DNA of 64,000 bases from UBA2136 sp047635695 (GTDB lineage: Bacteria; Pseudomonadota; Alphaproteobacteria; UBA2136): NCBI GenBank assembly GCA_047635695.1, contig JBLILN010000009.1:7986-71985 (forward strand). Direction: 5' to 3'. The notes below the pieces were generated by a model. It did not search any database. It saw only the letters and a program-made list of their open reading frames with translations, and was not told where the DNA came from. This document shows positions 1-8,482 of the stretch, in pieces. Position 1 is the first letter of the stretch. Each line of letters begins with the position of its first letter. Position numbers and translations under genes: made by a program.

Positions 1-251
1 TCATAAGTAATTTGTATCGCTTCGACATGGCCAGATGAGCCACCAGAAACTTGTTTATAGGTAGGGTTTTTGATATGGCCACCTGTATAGCCAGAAACAA
101 CATTTTTAACACCGTTTAGCTGGTCGTAAGGTTTTTCCATGCACCAAAAACAGCCGCCTGCAAAGGTTGCCTTACTTAAATTTTCTGTTGCTTGTGTTTG
201 GTTTGTCATAAGCGTACCCAATACAATAATTGCTGTAAATAATTTGATCAT
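1..251 (-). CDS. msrA: Peptide methionine-S-sulfoxide reductase MsrA, exported, partial (C-terminus off left edge)
   Basis: Reduces the S-epimer of methionine sulfoxide in proteins. Reading leftwards from the ATG at 251 gives a hydrophobic Sec-type signal peptide ending near Gln-Ala, then the MsrA active-site motif GGCFWCMEKPY with its catalytic cysteine, followed by the family signature SGYTGGHIKNPTYKQVSGG. Only about 83 residues lie inside the window; the rest is beyond base 1. The start codon follows the msrB stop by one base, so the two are translationally coupled and form an msrB-msrA operon. The signal peptide implies repair of oxidised proteins in the periplasm. Confidence 0.9.
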   Translation of the reverse strand, partial: MIKLFTAIIVLGTLMTNQTQATENLSKATFAGGCFWCMEKPYDQLNGVKNVVSGYTGGHIKNPTYKQVSGGSSGHVEAIQITY

Positions 252-252
252 A

Positions 253-735
253 TTATACTTTTTCTTTTGTTGGTATAAATTTTAAGGCAAGGCCGTTGTT
301 GCACCAGCGTTCACCTGTTGGGGCAGGGCCGTCTTTAAAGACATGTCCTTGATGTCCGCCACAGCGCGCGCAATGATATTCTGTGCGTGGGTATAAAATC
401 TTCCAATCTGTTTTTGTTTCAACAGCGTCTTTTATGGTAGTTGTAAAGCTTGGCCATCCTGTACCGCTATCAAATTTCATACTTGAATGAAAGAGCGCTA
501 AGCCACAACCTGCGCAGGCATAAACACCTTCACGTTTTTCCTTATTCAGGTCACTGCTCCATGCAGGTTCAGTAACTTCTTCACGTAAGACATCATACTG
601 TTTATCATTTAATTTCATACGCCATTCCTTGTCTGATAATAATAGTTTTTTGATGCTATCTGCCATAGCCCTTACGCCGCTGATCGCAAAAAGACTACCG
701 ATAGCGATGCTGGCTAAAAAATCCCTGCGATTCAT
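253..735 (-). CDS. msrB: Peptide methionine-R-sulfoxide reductase MsrB with twin-arginine signal
   Basis: Reduces the R-epimer of methionine sulfoxide, complementing MsrA encoded immediately downstream. The 160-residue protein begins with a twin-arginine motif (NRRDFLAS) and a hydrophobic stretch to about residue 25, so Tat export is likely. Two zinc CxxC pairs are visible at Cys74/Cys77 and Cys122/Cys125, as are the GTGWPSF motif and the catalytic cysteine at 145 in GERWCNNGLAL. Usual MsrB proteins have a serine-alanine pair after that cysteine; the Asn-Gly here is a mild variant. It is the first gene of the pair on the minus strand. Confidence 0.93.
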   Translation of the reverse strand: MNRRDFLASIAIGSLFAISGVRAMADSIKKLLLSDKEWRMKLNDKQYDVLREEVTEPAWSSDLNKEKREGVYACAGCGLALFHSSMKFDSGTGWPSFTTTIKDAVETKTDWKILYPRTEYHCARCGGHQGHVFKDGPAPTGERWCNNGLALKFIPTKEKV

Positions 736-903
736 AAAGCTTGTTCTTTCATAATAGATTGTGGATGTCTATAAACGCATTCGCAGTATATGTGGTATAG
801 GTTACATATTTTATTATTTTAATTGATATTAACCTAGATATTTCGTGTATTTTCGTTACAATACATTTTTTTAACAGTTAAATATATAACAAGGGACATA
901 CTA

Positions 904-1536
904 ATGCCAATACTCTATTCATTTAGGCGCTGCCCTTATGCTATGCGCGCACGCTTGGCTTTATGTATGGCGGGGGTACCCTATGAGCACCGTGAGATAC
1001 TTCTACGCGATAAGCCAAGCGCTATGCTTGAAATATCAGCAAAAGGTACTGTACCTGTACTACAGCTTGATAATGGCAAGGTGCTGGCAGAAAGTATAGA
1101 TATTATGCATTGGGCTTTAGAACAAAAAAATCATGCCTTTAAAAATATAAATGAAGAAGATCACGCGCTTATTATTGAAAATGACACAATTTTCAAGCAA
1201 GCACTTGACCGCTATAAATATGCCAATCGTTATGAAGACGCTTGCACAGTAAAGGACGACGCCTACAACGAAGCCATGGTTATTTTAAGTAAGCTTGATG
1301 AGCGTTTAAAATCATCCCCATATCTGTCTGGTGAATTATCATTTGTGGATATTGCGCTTATGCCATTCATCCGACAATTCTCAAAAGTTGATGAGACGCA
1401 ATGGGCAGAAAACAATAATCTTCTAAATTTAAAGTTATGGCTTAATATACTTATGCAATCATCTGAATTTAAAAGGATAATGAAGAATTATAATGTTTGG
1501 TGTGATGGTGCTGAACCTGTAATAGTTGAAAATTAA
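904..1536 (+). CDS. Glutathione S-transferase family protein
   Basis: The N-terminal ~75 residues form a thioredoxin-fold GST domain with CPYAMRAR at residue 10 and the cis-proline/substrate segment KGTVPVLQLD followed by LAESIDIM, which binds the glutathione gamma-glutamyl group in this family. The remaining ~130 residues are the all-helical C-terminal domain. Length (210) is normal. The CPY motif at the usual catalytic position resembles glutaredoxin-2/omega-type GSTs, which act as thiol transferases rather than conjugating enzymes. The substrate cannot be read from sequence. A purine-rich ribosome site (aaggga) precedes the ATG. It stands alone upstream of the alcohol dehydrogenase gene. 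Confidence 0.85.
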   Translation: MPILYSFRRCPYAMRARLALCMAGVPYEHREILLRDKPSAMLEISAKGTVPVLQLDNGKVLAESIDIMHWALEQKNHAFKNINEEDHALIIENDTIFKQALDRYKYANRYEDACTVKDDAYNEAMVILSKLDERLKSSPYLSGELSFVDIALMPFIRQFSKVDETQWAENNNLLNLKLWLNILMQSSEFKRIMKNYNVWCDGAEPVIVEN

Positions 1537-1583
1537 AAATATATATGTGTTACACTTTGTAACTGAAATTTAACAAAAAGAAA

Positions 1584-2603
1584 GTGAAAACCTTGCCAGT
1601 AAAATCTAAAGGATACGTAGCACAGTCGCCCAGCAAAAAACTAGAATTGTTTAACTATGAATTGCCAGATATAGCGGCAGATCATGTGCGTATTAAAGTT
1701 ACACATTGTGGTTTATGTCATAGTGATTTGCATATTATGGAAAATGATCTTGGTAATGCTAAGTACCCGCTTGTGCCAGGGCATGAGGTTGTTGGCATCA
1801 TTGAAGAAGTGGGCGCCGACGTTAAAGGTTTTAAATATGGTCAACGTGTTGGTATTGGTTGGTCATCGAATAGCTGTGGACATTGTAAGCAATGTGACCA
1901 CCAGCGTGAAAATTTATGCCCTCAAGGGGAAGCTTTAATTGTGAATAGTATGGGTGGATTTGCCGATAAAGTCGACGTTAAGGCACATTTTGCTTACGCA
2001 ATTCCAGAAAAGCTTGCATCTGAAAATGCAGCCCCACTTTTATGTGCTGGTATCACGGTTTTTGCACCGCTTAAACGCTATATTAAGGAAGAGGGTATGA
2101 CGGTTGCCATTGTTGGTATCGGTGGGCTTGGCCATTTAGGGCTTCAGTTTGCCAAGGCAATGGGTGCAACGGTTGTCGCTATTTCTCATAGTGAAAATAA
2201 AAAGGACGAAGCTATTTCTTTTGGCGCAGATAAATTTGTAAACAGTCAAAATGAAGCAGAAATGGCTGCCCTTGAAGAAACGGTTGACCTTATTTTGGAT
2301 ACAGTTAGTGCGCCACACAGTGTTGTGCATTATTTTAATGCACTTGCGCCAAATGGTGTGCTTTGTATGCTTGGCTTAACCCTCGAAAAAATTGATTTAA
2401 TGGCGATTCAATTTATCCCAGGGCAAAAAAGTATTACAGGTAGCGCTGTTGGTAGCCCGAAGGATATTGACGACATGCTTAAGTTTGCAGCGAAGCATGA
2501 TATTGTGACCCAAACAGAAGTGATGCCTATGGCAAATGTCAATGAAGCAATAGAAAAGCTTGAACGAAACGAAGCGCGTTATCGCATCGTACTCGAAGCA
2601 TAA
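1584..2603 (+). CDS. Zinc-dependent alcohol/aldehyde dehydrogenase (MDR superfamily, YahK/CAD type)
   Basis: Medium-chain NAD(P)-dependent dehydrogenase interconverting alcohols and aldehydes. Catalytic zinc ligands are visible as Cys45 in HCGLCHSDLH, His67 in PGHEVV and Cys154; structural zinc cysteines are 98, 101, 104 and 112. The Rossmann motif GIGGLGHLGLQFA lies near residue 178. The 339-residue length fits the cinnamyl-alcohol/YahK branch, which usually reduces broad aldehydes with NADPH. The start is GTG; no in-frame ATG is available before the conserved N-terminus and aaagaaag precedes it. A strong terminator follows the stop immediately. Substrate is inferred only at family level. 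Confidence 0.9.
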   Translation: MKTLPVKSKGYVAQSPSKKLELFNYELPDIAADHVRIKVTHCGLCHSDLHIMENDLGNAKYPLVPGHEVVGIIEEVGADVKGFKYGQRVGIGWSSNSCGHCKQCDHQRENLCPQGEALIVNSMGGFADKVDVKAHFAYAIPEKLASENAAPLLCAGITVFAPLKRYIKEEGMTVAIVGIGGLGHLGLQFAKAMGATVVAISHSENKKDEAISFGADKFVNSQNEAEMAALEETVDLILDTVSAPHSVVHYFNALAPNGVLCMLGLTLEKIDLMAIQFIPGQKSITGSAVGSPKDIDDMLKFAAKHDIVTQTEVMPMANVNEAIEKLERNEARYRIVLEA

Positions 2604-2634
2604 AAAAAGGCCCTCGAGAGAGGGCTTTTTTTTT
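2604..2634 (+). terminator. Intrinsic terminator after the alcohol dehydrogenase
   Basis: A 6-bp GC stem (GCCCTC/GAGGGC, 2610-2615 and 2620-2625) with a GAGA tetraloop is followed by nine T. A-run on the left makes it usable from both strands. Confidence 0.9.
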
Positions 2635-2646
2635 CGATGATAAAGG

Positions 2647-3156
2647 TTAATATCCAGTAAAAAAACCTTGTTTCTCCATATCAGCAAGGGCATTTTTAAA
2701 AAAAGCCTCTTGTTCGTCTGAAAATAAATAAGGCGTACCTGTTTGCCATAGAGAACTTCTAGATCGAACGTCTTCAATAGGTGTATTATTTAAAGCGTGA
2801 TCTAAACTTTGAAGTAATGTTTTTGTTGCAATAAAAATAACAATGCCTTTAAGGCCTCTATCTTTAAATATCTCAACATCTGCAAAAGCGCCTTTTGCAC
2901 AGCGTTTATAAGCTCTTTCAATATTTTCACCGTCTTTTTGTTCATCTAGAGACTTGTCACTATTGACAGAAAGTACTTGTAAGCCTCTATCAGCAAAATA
3001 ATGAGTGGCAGTAATAGCGGTATTAATATGTTGCCTTGTAGCTGCAGTAATAATATTTGAAAATTCTAATCCATGGTTTTGCATAATATGAATGCGTCTA
3101 CCGATAGCATAGGCTTCTTCTTGGTTTTTTGTGTGTGGTATAAGTAAGATAGGCAT
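2647..3156 (-). CDS. Hypothetical protein, possible degenerate histidine-phosphatase fold
   Basis: 169 residues with a good ribosome site (ggaggc) before the ATG. I do not recognise it confidently. The order of elements resembles the phosphoglycerate-mutase/SixA histidine phosphatase fold: an N-terminal strand ending MPILLIPHT where the RHG motif would sit, an ATRQHINTAI segment matching the usual S-x-x-x-R-A-x-x-T-A helix, and a late strand GIVIFIATK where the second catalytic histidine would be expected. The first His is kept, but the Arg and Gly of RHG and the second His are absent, so catalysis by the usual mechanism is unlikely. Single gene between two terminators. Confidence 0.55.
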   Translation of the reverse strand: MPILLIPHTKNQEEAYAIGRRIHIMQNHGLEFSNIITAATRQHINTAITATHYFADRGLQVLSVNSDKSLDEQKDGENIERAYKRCAKGAFADVEIFKDRGLKGIVIFIATKTLLQSLDHALNNTPIEDVRSRSSLWQTGTPYLFSDEQEAFFKNALADMEKQGFFTGY

Positions 3157-3301
3157 AATGCCTCCAGTGTAAGTGGCGAGGGTGAACCCCTCAAAGGTAA
3201 TTTTAAAGTCTATGCTTAACGCTTAGACAATGTGTAAAAGTTTAGGTTTGTTCGTATATACATAAATATGTAATGCTTTTAAGCATTCTTTACAAGCTTA
3301 A

Positions 3302-3331
3302 AACGAAAATAAAGCCCTGTAAAAGGGCTTT
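3302..3331 (-). terminator. Intrinsic terminator of the rpiB-glyA-nrdR-nusB operon
   Basis: Eight-base inverted repeat AAAGCCCT/AGGGCTTT at 3311-3331, followed on the minus strand by a T-rich stretch. It lies about 30 bp past the nusB stop. Confidence 0.8.
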
Positions 3332-3359
3332 ATGAAAAGACGTTTATAACTGTTAAAAT

Positions 3360-4133
3360 TTACTTATGTCTGTCTTCGTAAAGTTTACCAGGGTTGTTCA
3401 GCTCGTAATCTTTTTTGCGTTCAAATTGGTCACGTTCTTCGTCACGCGCCGCGAATTTAGCACGCTTTTCAGCACGCTTAAGTAGGGCTGCAGCAATGGC
3501 CTCAGCTTTCTTTTTCTCAGCGATTTCAATTTTTTCTTTGGCGCTTTTAGCAATGGCGTCTTTAATGTTTTGCTCTTTAACTTCAACATTTACTATGGCC
3601 TGTGCATTTTTACTCACAAGTTCTTGCGCTTTTTCACTGTCTGGCTCACGGATAATAATAGCAAGGTTGTCTAAAATACCGTTAATAAAACCAACTTCTT
3701 TGGAGTCAAAGTAACCTTTAGAAATATTAATATATTCGTTTAAAATAACTTTAATAGGTGTTTTACCTGCACTCAGCTCACTGACGGCGGCCATTAAAAG
3801 TGATTTTTCAACAAGGCCAATGCGGTCGTATGTCCAGTTTTCATTCAGGTTTGAAGCAATAATTTTCTCGTAACGTTCTTGGTTGTCTGTGACATCGTCT
3901 AATATTTTGACCATAATTTTTTTATCAGCACTTTGCTGTTTCACATAAAACTGTATAAATTCATCACGCACTTTACTTAAAGGCTGATTGACAAAAATAT
4001 GTTGAAAAATAGCCTGTAAGGCTAAAATACGAGCCTCTGTGCGTGAGTCGCCCGTAATGCTACCAGCATCAGGAAAGGCGTCATGTTCATTGGCATCAAA
4101 GTCGTCTTTTATGAGATCGTCGAGAGTGTTCAT
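3360..4133 (-). CDS. nusB: Transcription antitermination factor NusB with long charged C-terminal extension
   Basis: NusB binds boxA RNA with NusE (S10) and supports rRNA antitermination. The NusB core spans roughly residues 30-165: R-x-x-ALQAIF helix at the start, then DRIGLVEKSLLMAAVSEL and TPIKVILNEYINISKGY, ending in GFINGILDNLA. The family is usually 130-160 residues; here ~90 more follow, an Ala/Glu/Lys/Arg-rich segment likely to be helical or coiled coil and ending in DRHK. There is also a ~28-residue acidic N-terminal extension. The ATG overlaps the nrdR stop (ATGA), so translation is coupled. Function of the extensions is unknown. Confidence 0.9.
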   Translation of the reverse strand: MNTLDDLIKDDFDANEHDAFPDAGSITGDSRTEARILALQAIFQHIFVNQPLSKVRDEFIQFYVKQQSADKKIMVKILDDVTDNQERYEKIIASNLNENWTYDRIGLVEKSLLMAAVSELSAGKTPIKVILNEYINISKGYFDSKEVGFINGILDNLAIIIREPDSEKAQELVSKNAQAIVNVEVKEQNIKDAIAKSAKEKIEIAEKKKAEAIAAALLKRAEKRAKFAARDEERDQFERKKDYELNNPGKLYEDRHK

Positions 4134-4579
4134 TTGTCTAATTTACCTACTAGCTTGTAAAAATCATTTAAGTTATCAAAGTCGTTATAGACCGATGCAT
4201 AACGGATATAGCCGACAAAATCAATGTTTTTTAATTTTTCTAATACCAAATCACCAATATCTTTCGACATAATTTCGCTTTTACCCTCTTCTGAGAGTGT
4301 TTGTTCAATTTCAGAAATAATGTTGCTGACAGTGGCTTTTGTAACGGGTCGCTTGCCAAGTGCTATCAATAAACAGCGTGTTAATTTCTCAGGTTCAAAT
4401 AATTCACGTCGGCCGTCCGATTTTACAACAAAAACTTGTTGAATCTGAAAACGTTCAAATGTTGTAAAGCGTCTGTCACAGTTTGGGCAAGCACGACGAC
4501 GGCGAATAACACGGCCATCTTCAGATGGTCGAGAATCTTTCACTTGTGTATCGTTATTCGAACAAAATGGGCACTTCAT
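4130..4579 (-). CDS. nrdR: Ribonucleotide reductase transcriptional repressor NrdR
   Basis: Zinc-ribbon and ATP-cone repressor that senses (d)ATP and controls ribonucleotide reductase genes by binding NrdR boxes. The zinc ribbon is complete (Cys3, Cys6, Cys31, Cys34) with the hallmark DSRPSEDG and RRRRACPNC segments; the ATP-cone runs from about residue 49 with VVKSDGRRELFEPEKL. Length 149 is typical. The gene sits between glyA and nusB, an arrangement common in alphaproteobacteria, though the ribD/ribE/ribH genes often found there are absent. Its stop overlaps the nusB start by four bases. Confidence 0.96.
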   Translation of the reverse strand: MKCPFCSNNDTQVKDSRPSEDGRVIRRRRACPNCDRRFTTFERFQIQQVFVVKSDGRRELFEPEKLTRCLLIALGKRPVTKATVSNIISEIEQTLSEEGKSEIMSKDIGDLVLEKLKNIDFVGYIRYASVYNDFDNLNDFYKLVGKLDK

Positions 4580-4609
4580 CGGTTATCGCTCTTTTCTTAA
4601 CAGTTGGGG

Positions 4610-5887
4610 CTATAGCGCCACATCATAAATTGGGAACCTAGCGCATAGAGCTTCAACTTCGTCTTTAATGCGTTTTTCTACAAGTTCATCACCATCATCA
4701 CCTTTTTTCGCAACGCAATCAAGTACTTCATAAATCCAAGCGCCAATTTGCTTAAACTCTGTTTCCTTAAAGCCACGGCTTGTACCCGCTGGTGTGCCAA
4801 GGCGTATACCTGACGTAATGAAAGGGCTTGTATCGTCAAATGGTACACTGTTTTTGTTACATGTGAGGCCTGCACGCTCTAAAGCATGTTCGGCGGCTTT
4901 ACCTGTAATACCAATCGGGCGTAAATCCATCAAAACAAGGTGGTTATCTGTGCCACCAGTAACAGGGCGTAAGCCTTTTTCTTTTAATGTGTCGCTCAGT
5001 ACAAGGGCGTTTTTTGCTACTTGTTTCATGTATGTCTTAAAGTCATCGCTTAAAGCCTCTTTAAAGGCCACGGCTTTTGCGGCGATAACGTGCATTAAAG
5101 GGCCACCTTGAATACCGGGGAAAACAGCACTGTTGAGCTTTTTAAATAAATTGGCGTCATTTGTCAGCACAAAACCACCGCGTGGACCACGTAATGTTTT
5201 GTGTGTTGTGCTTGTAACAAAGTGGGCGTGTGGCACAGGGTTTTCGTGTAAACCAACCGCAACAAGGCCAGCAATATGTGCCATGTCTACCATCAAATAA
5301 GCACCGATTTTATCGGCAATTTCACGGAAGCGTTTAAAGTCAATTTTTCTTGGATATGCACTTGCACCTGCAATAATAAGTTTTGGTTTAACTTCTATGG
5401 CTTTGGCTTCTACATTGTCATAGTCAATACATTCTGTTTTTTTATCAATGGTGTAAAAGTGTGCATCAAACCATTTGCCCGACTGATTCACAGGAGAGCC
5501 GTGGGTGAGGTGGCCACCTTGGTCGAGGGACATGCCTAAAATGCGGTCACCTGGTGTTAAAACGGCGTTAAATACAGCTTGGTTTGCTTGTGAACCTGAA
5601 TGAGGCTGCACGTTGGCAAAAGTTGCGCCGAAAATTTGGCATAAACGTTCTTTTGCAAGGGTTTCAGCATTATCGACAAATTCACAACCGCCATAGTACC
5701 GCTTACCTGGGTAACCTTCGGCATACTTATTGGTCATCAACGACCCTTGAGCTTGCATAACAGCTTTAGAAACAATGTTTTCAGAAGCGATAAGTTCAAT
5801 TTGGTTACATTGACGTGTATATTCCGATTCAATATTGCCAAAAATTTCAGGGTCAATATCTTTAAGGTCTGTGTTGAAAATGGACAT
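4610..5887 (-). CDS. glyA: Serine hydroxymethyltransferase
   Basis: PLP enzyme converting serine and tetrahydrofolate to glycine and 5,10-methylene-THF, the main source of one-carbon units. The PLP lysine is Lys230 in VTSTTHKTLRGPRGG; IELIASENI near residue 31 and the DMAHIAGL segment at 201 are diagnostic. Length 425 is normal. It lies 14 bp downstream of rpiB and 30 bp upstream of nrdR in one minus-strand operon. Its product connects with the glycine cleavage genes at 11259-17036, which run the reverse glycine/one-carbon balance. Confidence 0.98.
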   Translation of the reverse strand: MSIFNTDLKDIDPEIFGNIESEYTRQCNQIELIASENIVSKAVMQAQGSLMTNKYAEGYPGKRYYGGCEFVDNAETLAKERLCQIFGATFANVQPHSGSQANQAVFNAVLTPGDRILGMSLDQGGHLTHGSPVNQSGKWFDAHFYTIDKKTECIDYDNVEAKAIEVKPKLIIAGASAYPRKIDFKRFREIADKIGAYLMVDMAHIAGLVAVGLHENPVPHAHFVTSTTHKTLRGPRGGFVLTNDANLFKKLNSAVFPGIQGGPLMHVIAAKAVAFKEALSDDFKTYMKQVAKNALVLSDTLKEKGLRPVTGGTDNHLVLMDLRPIGITGKAAEHALERAGLTCNKNSVPFDDTSPFITSGIRLGTPAGTSRGFKETEFKQIGAWIYEVLDCVAKKGDDGDELVEKRIKDEVEALCARFPIYDVAL

Positions 5888-5901
5888 GTGTAAAATCTCT
5901 T

Positions 5902-6351
5902 CTATTTGTTTTCTAAAAGGGGGGCGTCAAGTTTGTCGAGGCGGGCTTGATGGCGACCACCTTCAAACTTAGCGTCTAAAAATGTTTTAAGGCAGGCAAG
6001 GGCGGTGGCTTCATCAATCACACGTTCACCAAAACATAGAATGTTGGCATTGCTATGTTCTTTAGCTGCTTTGGCTGTGAATTCATTATGAATAAGTGTG
6101 GCACGGATACCGTTATAACGATTTGCACGCATGGACACGCCAAGGCCTGTTCCGCAAACAAGTATCGCCATATCTGCACCTGATGATAGAATAGCCTGTA
6201 CAGCTTTGTCGGCGTAATCAGGATAATCAACAGATGTTTCAGCACACTCGGTACCCAAATCAGCAACAAAATAGCCAAGGCTTTGTAATTGCTTGCTGAG
6301 AATGTTTTTAAGCTGATAACCAGCATGGTCAGATGCGACAACCCAGTTCAT
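5902..6351 (-). CDS. rpiB: Ribose-5-phosphate isomerase B
   Basis: Interconverts ribose 5-phosphate and ribulose 5-phosphate in the pentose phosphate pathway. Visible features: VVASDHAGYQLK at the N-terminus (phosphate-binding Asp8-His9), the catalytic cysteine 66 in VCGTGLGVSMRANR, and the HNEFTAKAAKEHSNANIL segment carrying the ring-opening His. Length 149 matches the RpiB family. It is the first gene of the rpiB-glyA-nrdR-nusB operon; a GTATAC palindrome (6477-6482) and a TTGACA-like sequence lie about 120 bp upstream in the otherwise empty 197-bp leader. Confidence 0.97.
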   Translation of the reverse strand: MNWVVASDHAGYQLKNILSKQLQSLGYFVADLGTECAETSVDYPDYADKAVQAILSSGADMAILVCGTGLGVSMRANRYNGIRATLIHNEFTAKAAKEHSNANILCFGERVIDEATALACLKTFLDAKFEGGRHQARLDKLDAPLLENK

Positions 6352-6548
6352 AGAACCACCTTTTTTATTATTTGAATTGAATAGACATTAAAACACACTG
6401 GGCGTGAAAATGAAAGGTTTTGCCGTGGGTAATTTAAGGAAAATTATGGCGTGTGTTTGAATAAAGATTGACAGCTGTATACAGGGGGGTGTAGTTATAT
6501 TTTAATAAATTCATCTTCACTTTTTTATTGTCTATGTCTAAATTTACG

Positions 6549-7499
6549 TTAAACGCTTAATGCTACGCTTGCAGCTCGGTCATTGACAGAGCCATTTTCT
6601 TCGCCACCGCCAAGTAATACAAGCTCACCAATACTTTCAATCGCCTGTGCTGGCGCTTCCAGTATTTGCGCAGCGAGTGCTTCAACATTTACGCCACCTG
6701 GAAGAGGAAGTTCCTCTATACCACGTGATTCTAGTGTTGCAACACGTGCGGCTATATCAGCTTCAATAGAACCGTCGCCACCACCAGGTAGGGCAATTTC
6801 TTCAAATTCACCAGAGCCAAGAACGGCAAATTCTGCACTTTCTGATGACTCGCTACCAGGCATAGTGACTTGCTGGGCAATTTGAGCGCCTGCACTAATG
6901 GCTACTTCGTCTTTAATATGGAATTGTTCAATGGCTTCACCGCCACCAAGCTGTTTAATTTCCTTCACTTCAACGTTTGCTTTTCTTGCAACGTCAGCAA
7001 TAGGTCTGTCAAATACGGCCTGTACGTCAGCTTGTGAAACTTTTTGTTTCACTTCGTTTAAAGACGTATTAAATTGCTGTGGTAATGTTTCTACAGCTTT
7101 AACAACTTGTGCGACTTGTTGCTGAGCTTTTGCAGGCTCGACTGCAACAGGCGCTGCAATTTGAATTTTTTGCTTGAATTTTTGCACACCACTATCAATA
7201 TTTTGAGGTGTCTGTACGGCTTTGCTTTTGCCGTGACGCTCTAAAAATATCGTTGTTGCGGTAATGTCGTTTAACAAGCGAGAGCGCAAGTTGCCCGTTG
7301 CGTATTTTTCTACAAGGGCGACATTACTGATGAGGCCAGATTTTTCTGTCTCTGACAATCTTTTAGAACTTGAAATTTTGGCTATAATTTTGAAGCTATC
7401 CTGAGGGATAACCAACGCCTGTTGCTTTTTACTCGGCTGAGCATCCTTAGACGCTGCTGCGACACTTACATAGCTATTTGTTGTAATATTTTCTGTCAT
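6549..7499 (-). CDS. Orphan protein with degenerate LGGGE/LPGGG repeats
   Basis: 316 residues, no family recognised and no signal peptide or membrane segment. Residues 1-110 are a mixed charged region; 110-190 are rich in Ala, Gln, Val and Lys and probably helical. The C-terminal half holds repeated short units of a hydrophobic pair followed by a glycine turn and acids: KQLGGGEAIE, AVLGSGEFEE, IALPGGGDGS, LPLPGGVNVE and LVLLGGGEEN, spaced 10-35 residues apart. The ATG has a clear ribosome site (ggagaagg) and a well-formed promoter (7625-7653). It could be a repeat-based binding or structural protein; that is inference. Confidence 0.7.
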   Translation of the reverse strand: MTENITTNSYVSVAAASKDAQPSKKQQALVIPQDSFKIIAKISSSKRLSETEKSGLISNVALVEKYATGNLRSRLLNDITATTIFLERHGKSKAVQTPQNIDSGVQKFKQKIQIAAPVAVEPAKAQQQVAQVVKAVETLPQQFNTSLNEVKQKVSQADVQAVFDRPIADVARKANVEVKEIKQLGGGEAIEQFHIKDEVAISAGAQIAQQVTMPGSESSESAEFAVLGSGEFEEIALPGGGDGSIEADIAARVATLESRGIEELPLPGGVNVEALAAQILEAPAQAIESIGELVLLGGGEENGSVNDRAASVALSV

Positions 7500-7624
7500 T
7501 TTAACACCTTCTCCGGCTTTCCTAGCCTATTTAAAACAATACCTTCCCCAAGGTTTTGTTTTCCCCTATCTACTGAGTAGCTTCTTGCTACTTGTGTATA
7601 CCACTATATTATCACCTATATTAT

Positions 7625-7653
7625 ATTATGGCAACTCTTAAGGTATAATTCAA
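7625..7653 (-). promoter_or_regulatory. Sigma-70-type promoter of the LGGGE-repeat gene
   Basis: On the minus strand TTGAAT (-35, 7648-7653) and CATAAT (-10, 7625-7630) are separated by exactly 17 bp. The start codon is about 125 bp further on, leaving a long leader that contains a GTATAC palindrome at 7596-7601. Confidence 0.55.
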
Positions 7654-7711
7654 GCCTTTACAACTAGTAAGTGTTTTTTTACCATATTTTATGTCTGCTT
7701 TTATACACATT

Positions 7712-7740
7712 TTGCTTTAATTATTGTTTTCAACTATAAT
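7712..7740 (+). promoter_or_regulatory. Sigma-70-type promoter upstream of the 7792 gene
   Basis: TTGCTT (7712-7717), a 17-bp spacer and a perfect TATAAT (7735-7740). The predicted transcript would begin about 45 bp before the start codon. Confidence 0.6.
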
Positions 7741-7791
7741 ATAGACTATACATAAAGAATATAAAAATACAGTGATTTTGGAGATAAAGCC

Positions 7792-8346
7792 ATGAGAAAT
7801 ATGAGAAGAAGAGATTTTTTTTCGTCAATTGCGGAAGCCAGCATGGAATTATTGGGCGCTAACCCATTTCACGGTAGCTTAGAAGGCTGTTTGTACACTT
7901 TTGTACCTTCATCATACAAAAATAGTCCAACATTACTGATTGTGGGTGGTTTGCGCCTACGTGAGAATGTTTACAAGGATAAATTCCACCTTATTTATAT
8001 GGATAGATGGCCAGAAAACCAAGGTAACGTTTCTTTTTGGCGTAAAATACTCCTGCGTCATGACTTGACCGATCAAATGTATGTGTTGTGTAAAACACTG
8101 CCAGACAGCGCACCGTCATTTATGATGAAGGCTGTTTGCTTAAACAGAGATTCTGTAACACGTGCAAACCGCCATTTAAAAACATTGCCAGTTATGCTGC
8201 TTGTTGGCGAAGAGAAAGCGAAAAACTTACCAAGCCTAGAACATTTTGGTCATGGCAGTGACGTCTTTGTTTCGCCGCCGAATAGCTTGAATATTAAAAA
8301 TAGCCCCGCTTATGAACGTCTTATCTCTTTCTTCCTTGGAGAGTAA
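7792..8346 (+). CDS. Hypothetical protein, 184 aa
   Basis: Not recognised. It starts with a basic MRNMRRRDFFSSIAEAS segment that resembles a twin-arginine motif but lacks the hydrophobic core that should follow, so export is doubtful. The body has strand-turn patterns such as TLLIVGGLRLREN and LPVMLLVGEEKAKNL suggesting an alpha/beta fold, possibly a small Rossmann-like or hydrolase-like domain, but no catalytic signature is evident. A GGAG ribosome site sits 8 bp before the ATG and a consensus promoter lies upstream. It is transcribed divergently from the LGGGE-repeat gene across a 292-bp spacer. Confidence 0.7.
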   Translation: MRNMRRRDFFSSIAEASMELLGANPFHGSLEGCLYTFVPSSYKNSPTLLIVGGLRLRENVYKDKFHLIYMDRWPENQGNVSFWRKILLRHDLTDQMYVLCKTLPDSAPSFMMKAVCLNRDSVTRANRHLKTLPVMLLVGEEKAKNLPSLEHFGHGSDVFVSPPNSLNIKNSPAYERLISFFLGE

Positions 8347-8482
8347 GTACGCTTGAGTATCTGTTTTTATTTTTACGGTTCTCGTTTACGTTTGTAAGCG
8401 TCAGTCCTAGAAAAAAAACGATCTATCTTAATACCACACACTTTATGCACGATTGCCCTTTCAGACTTTTTTTATAGACACC

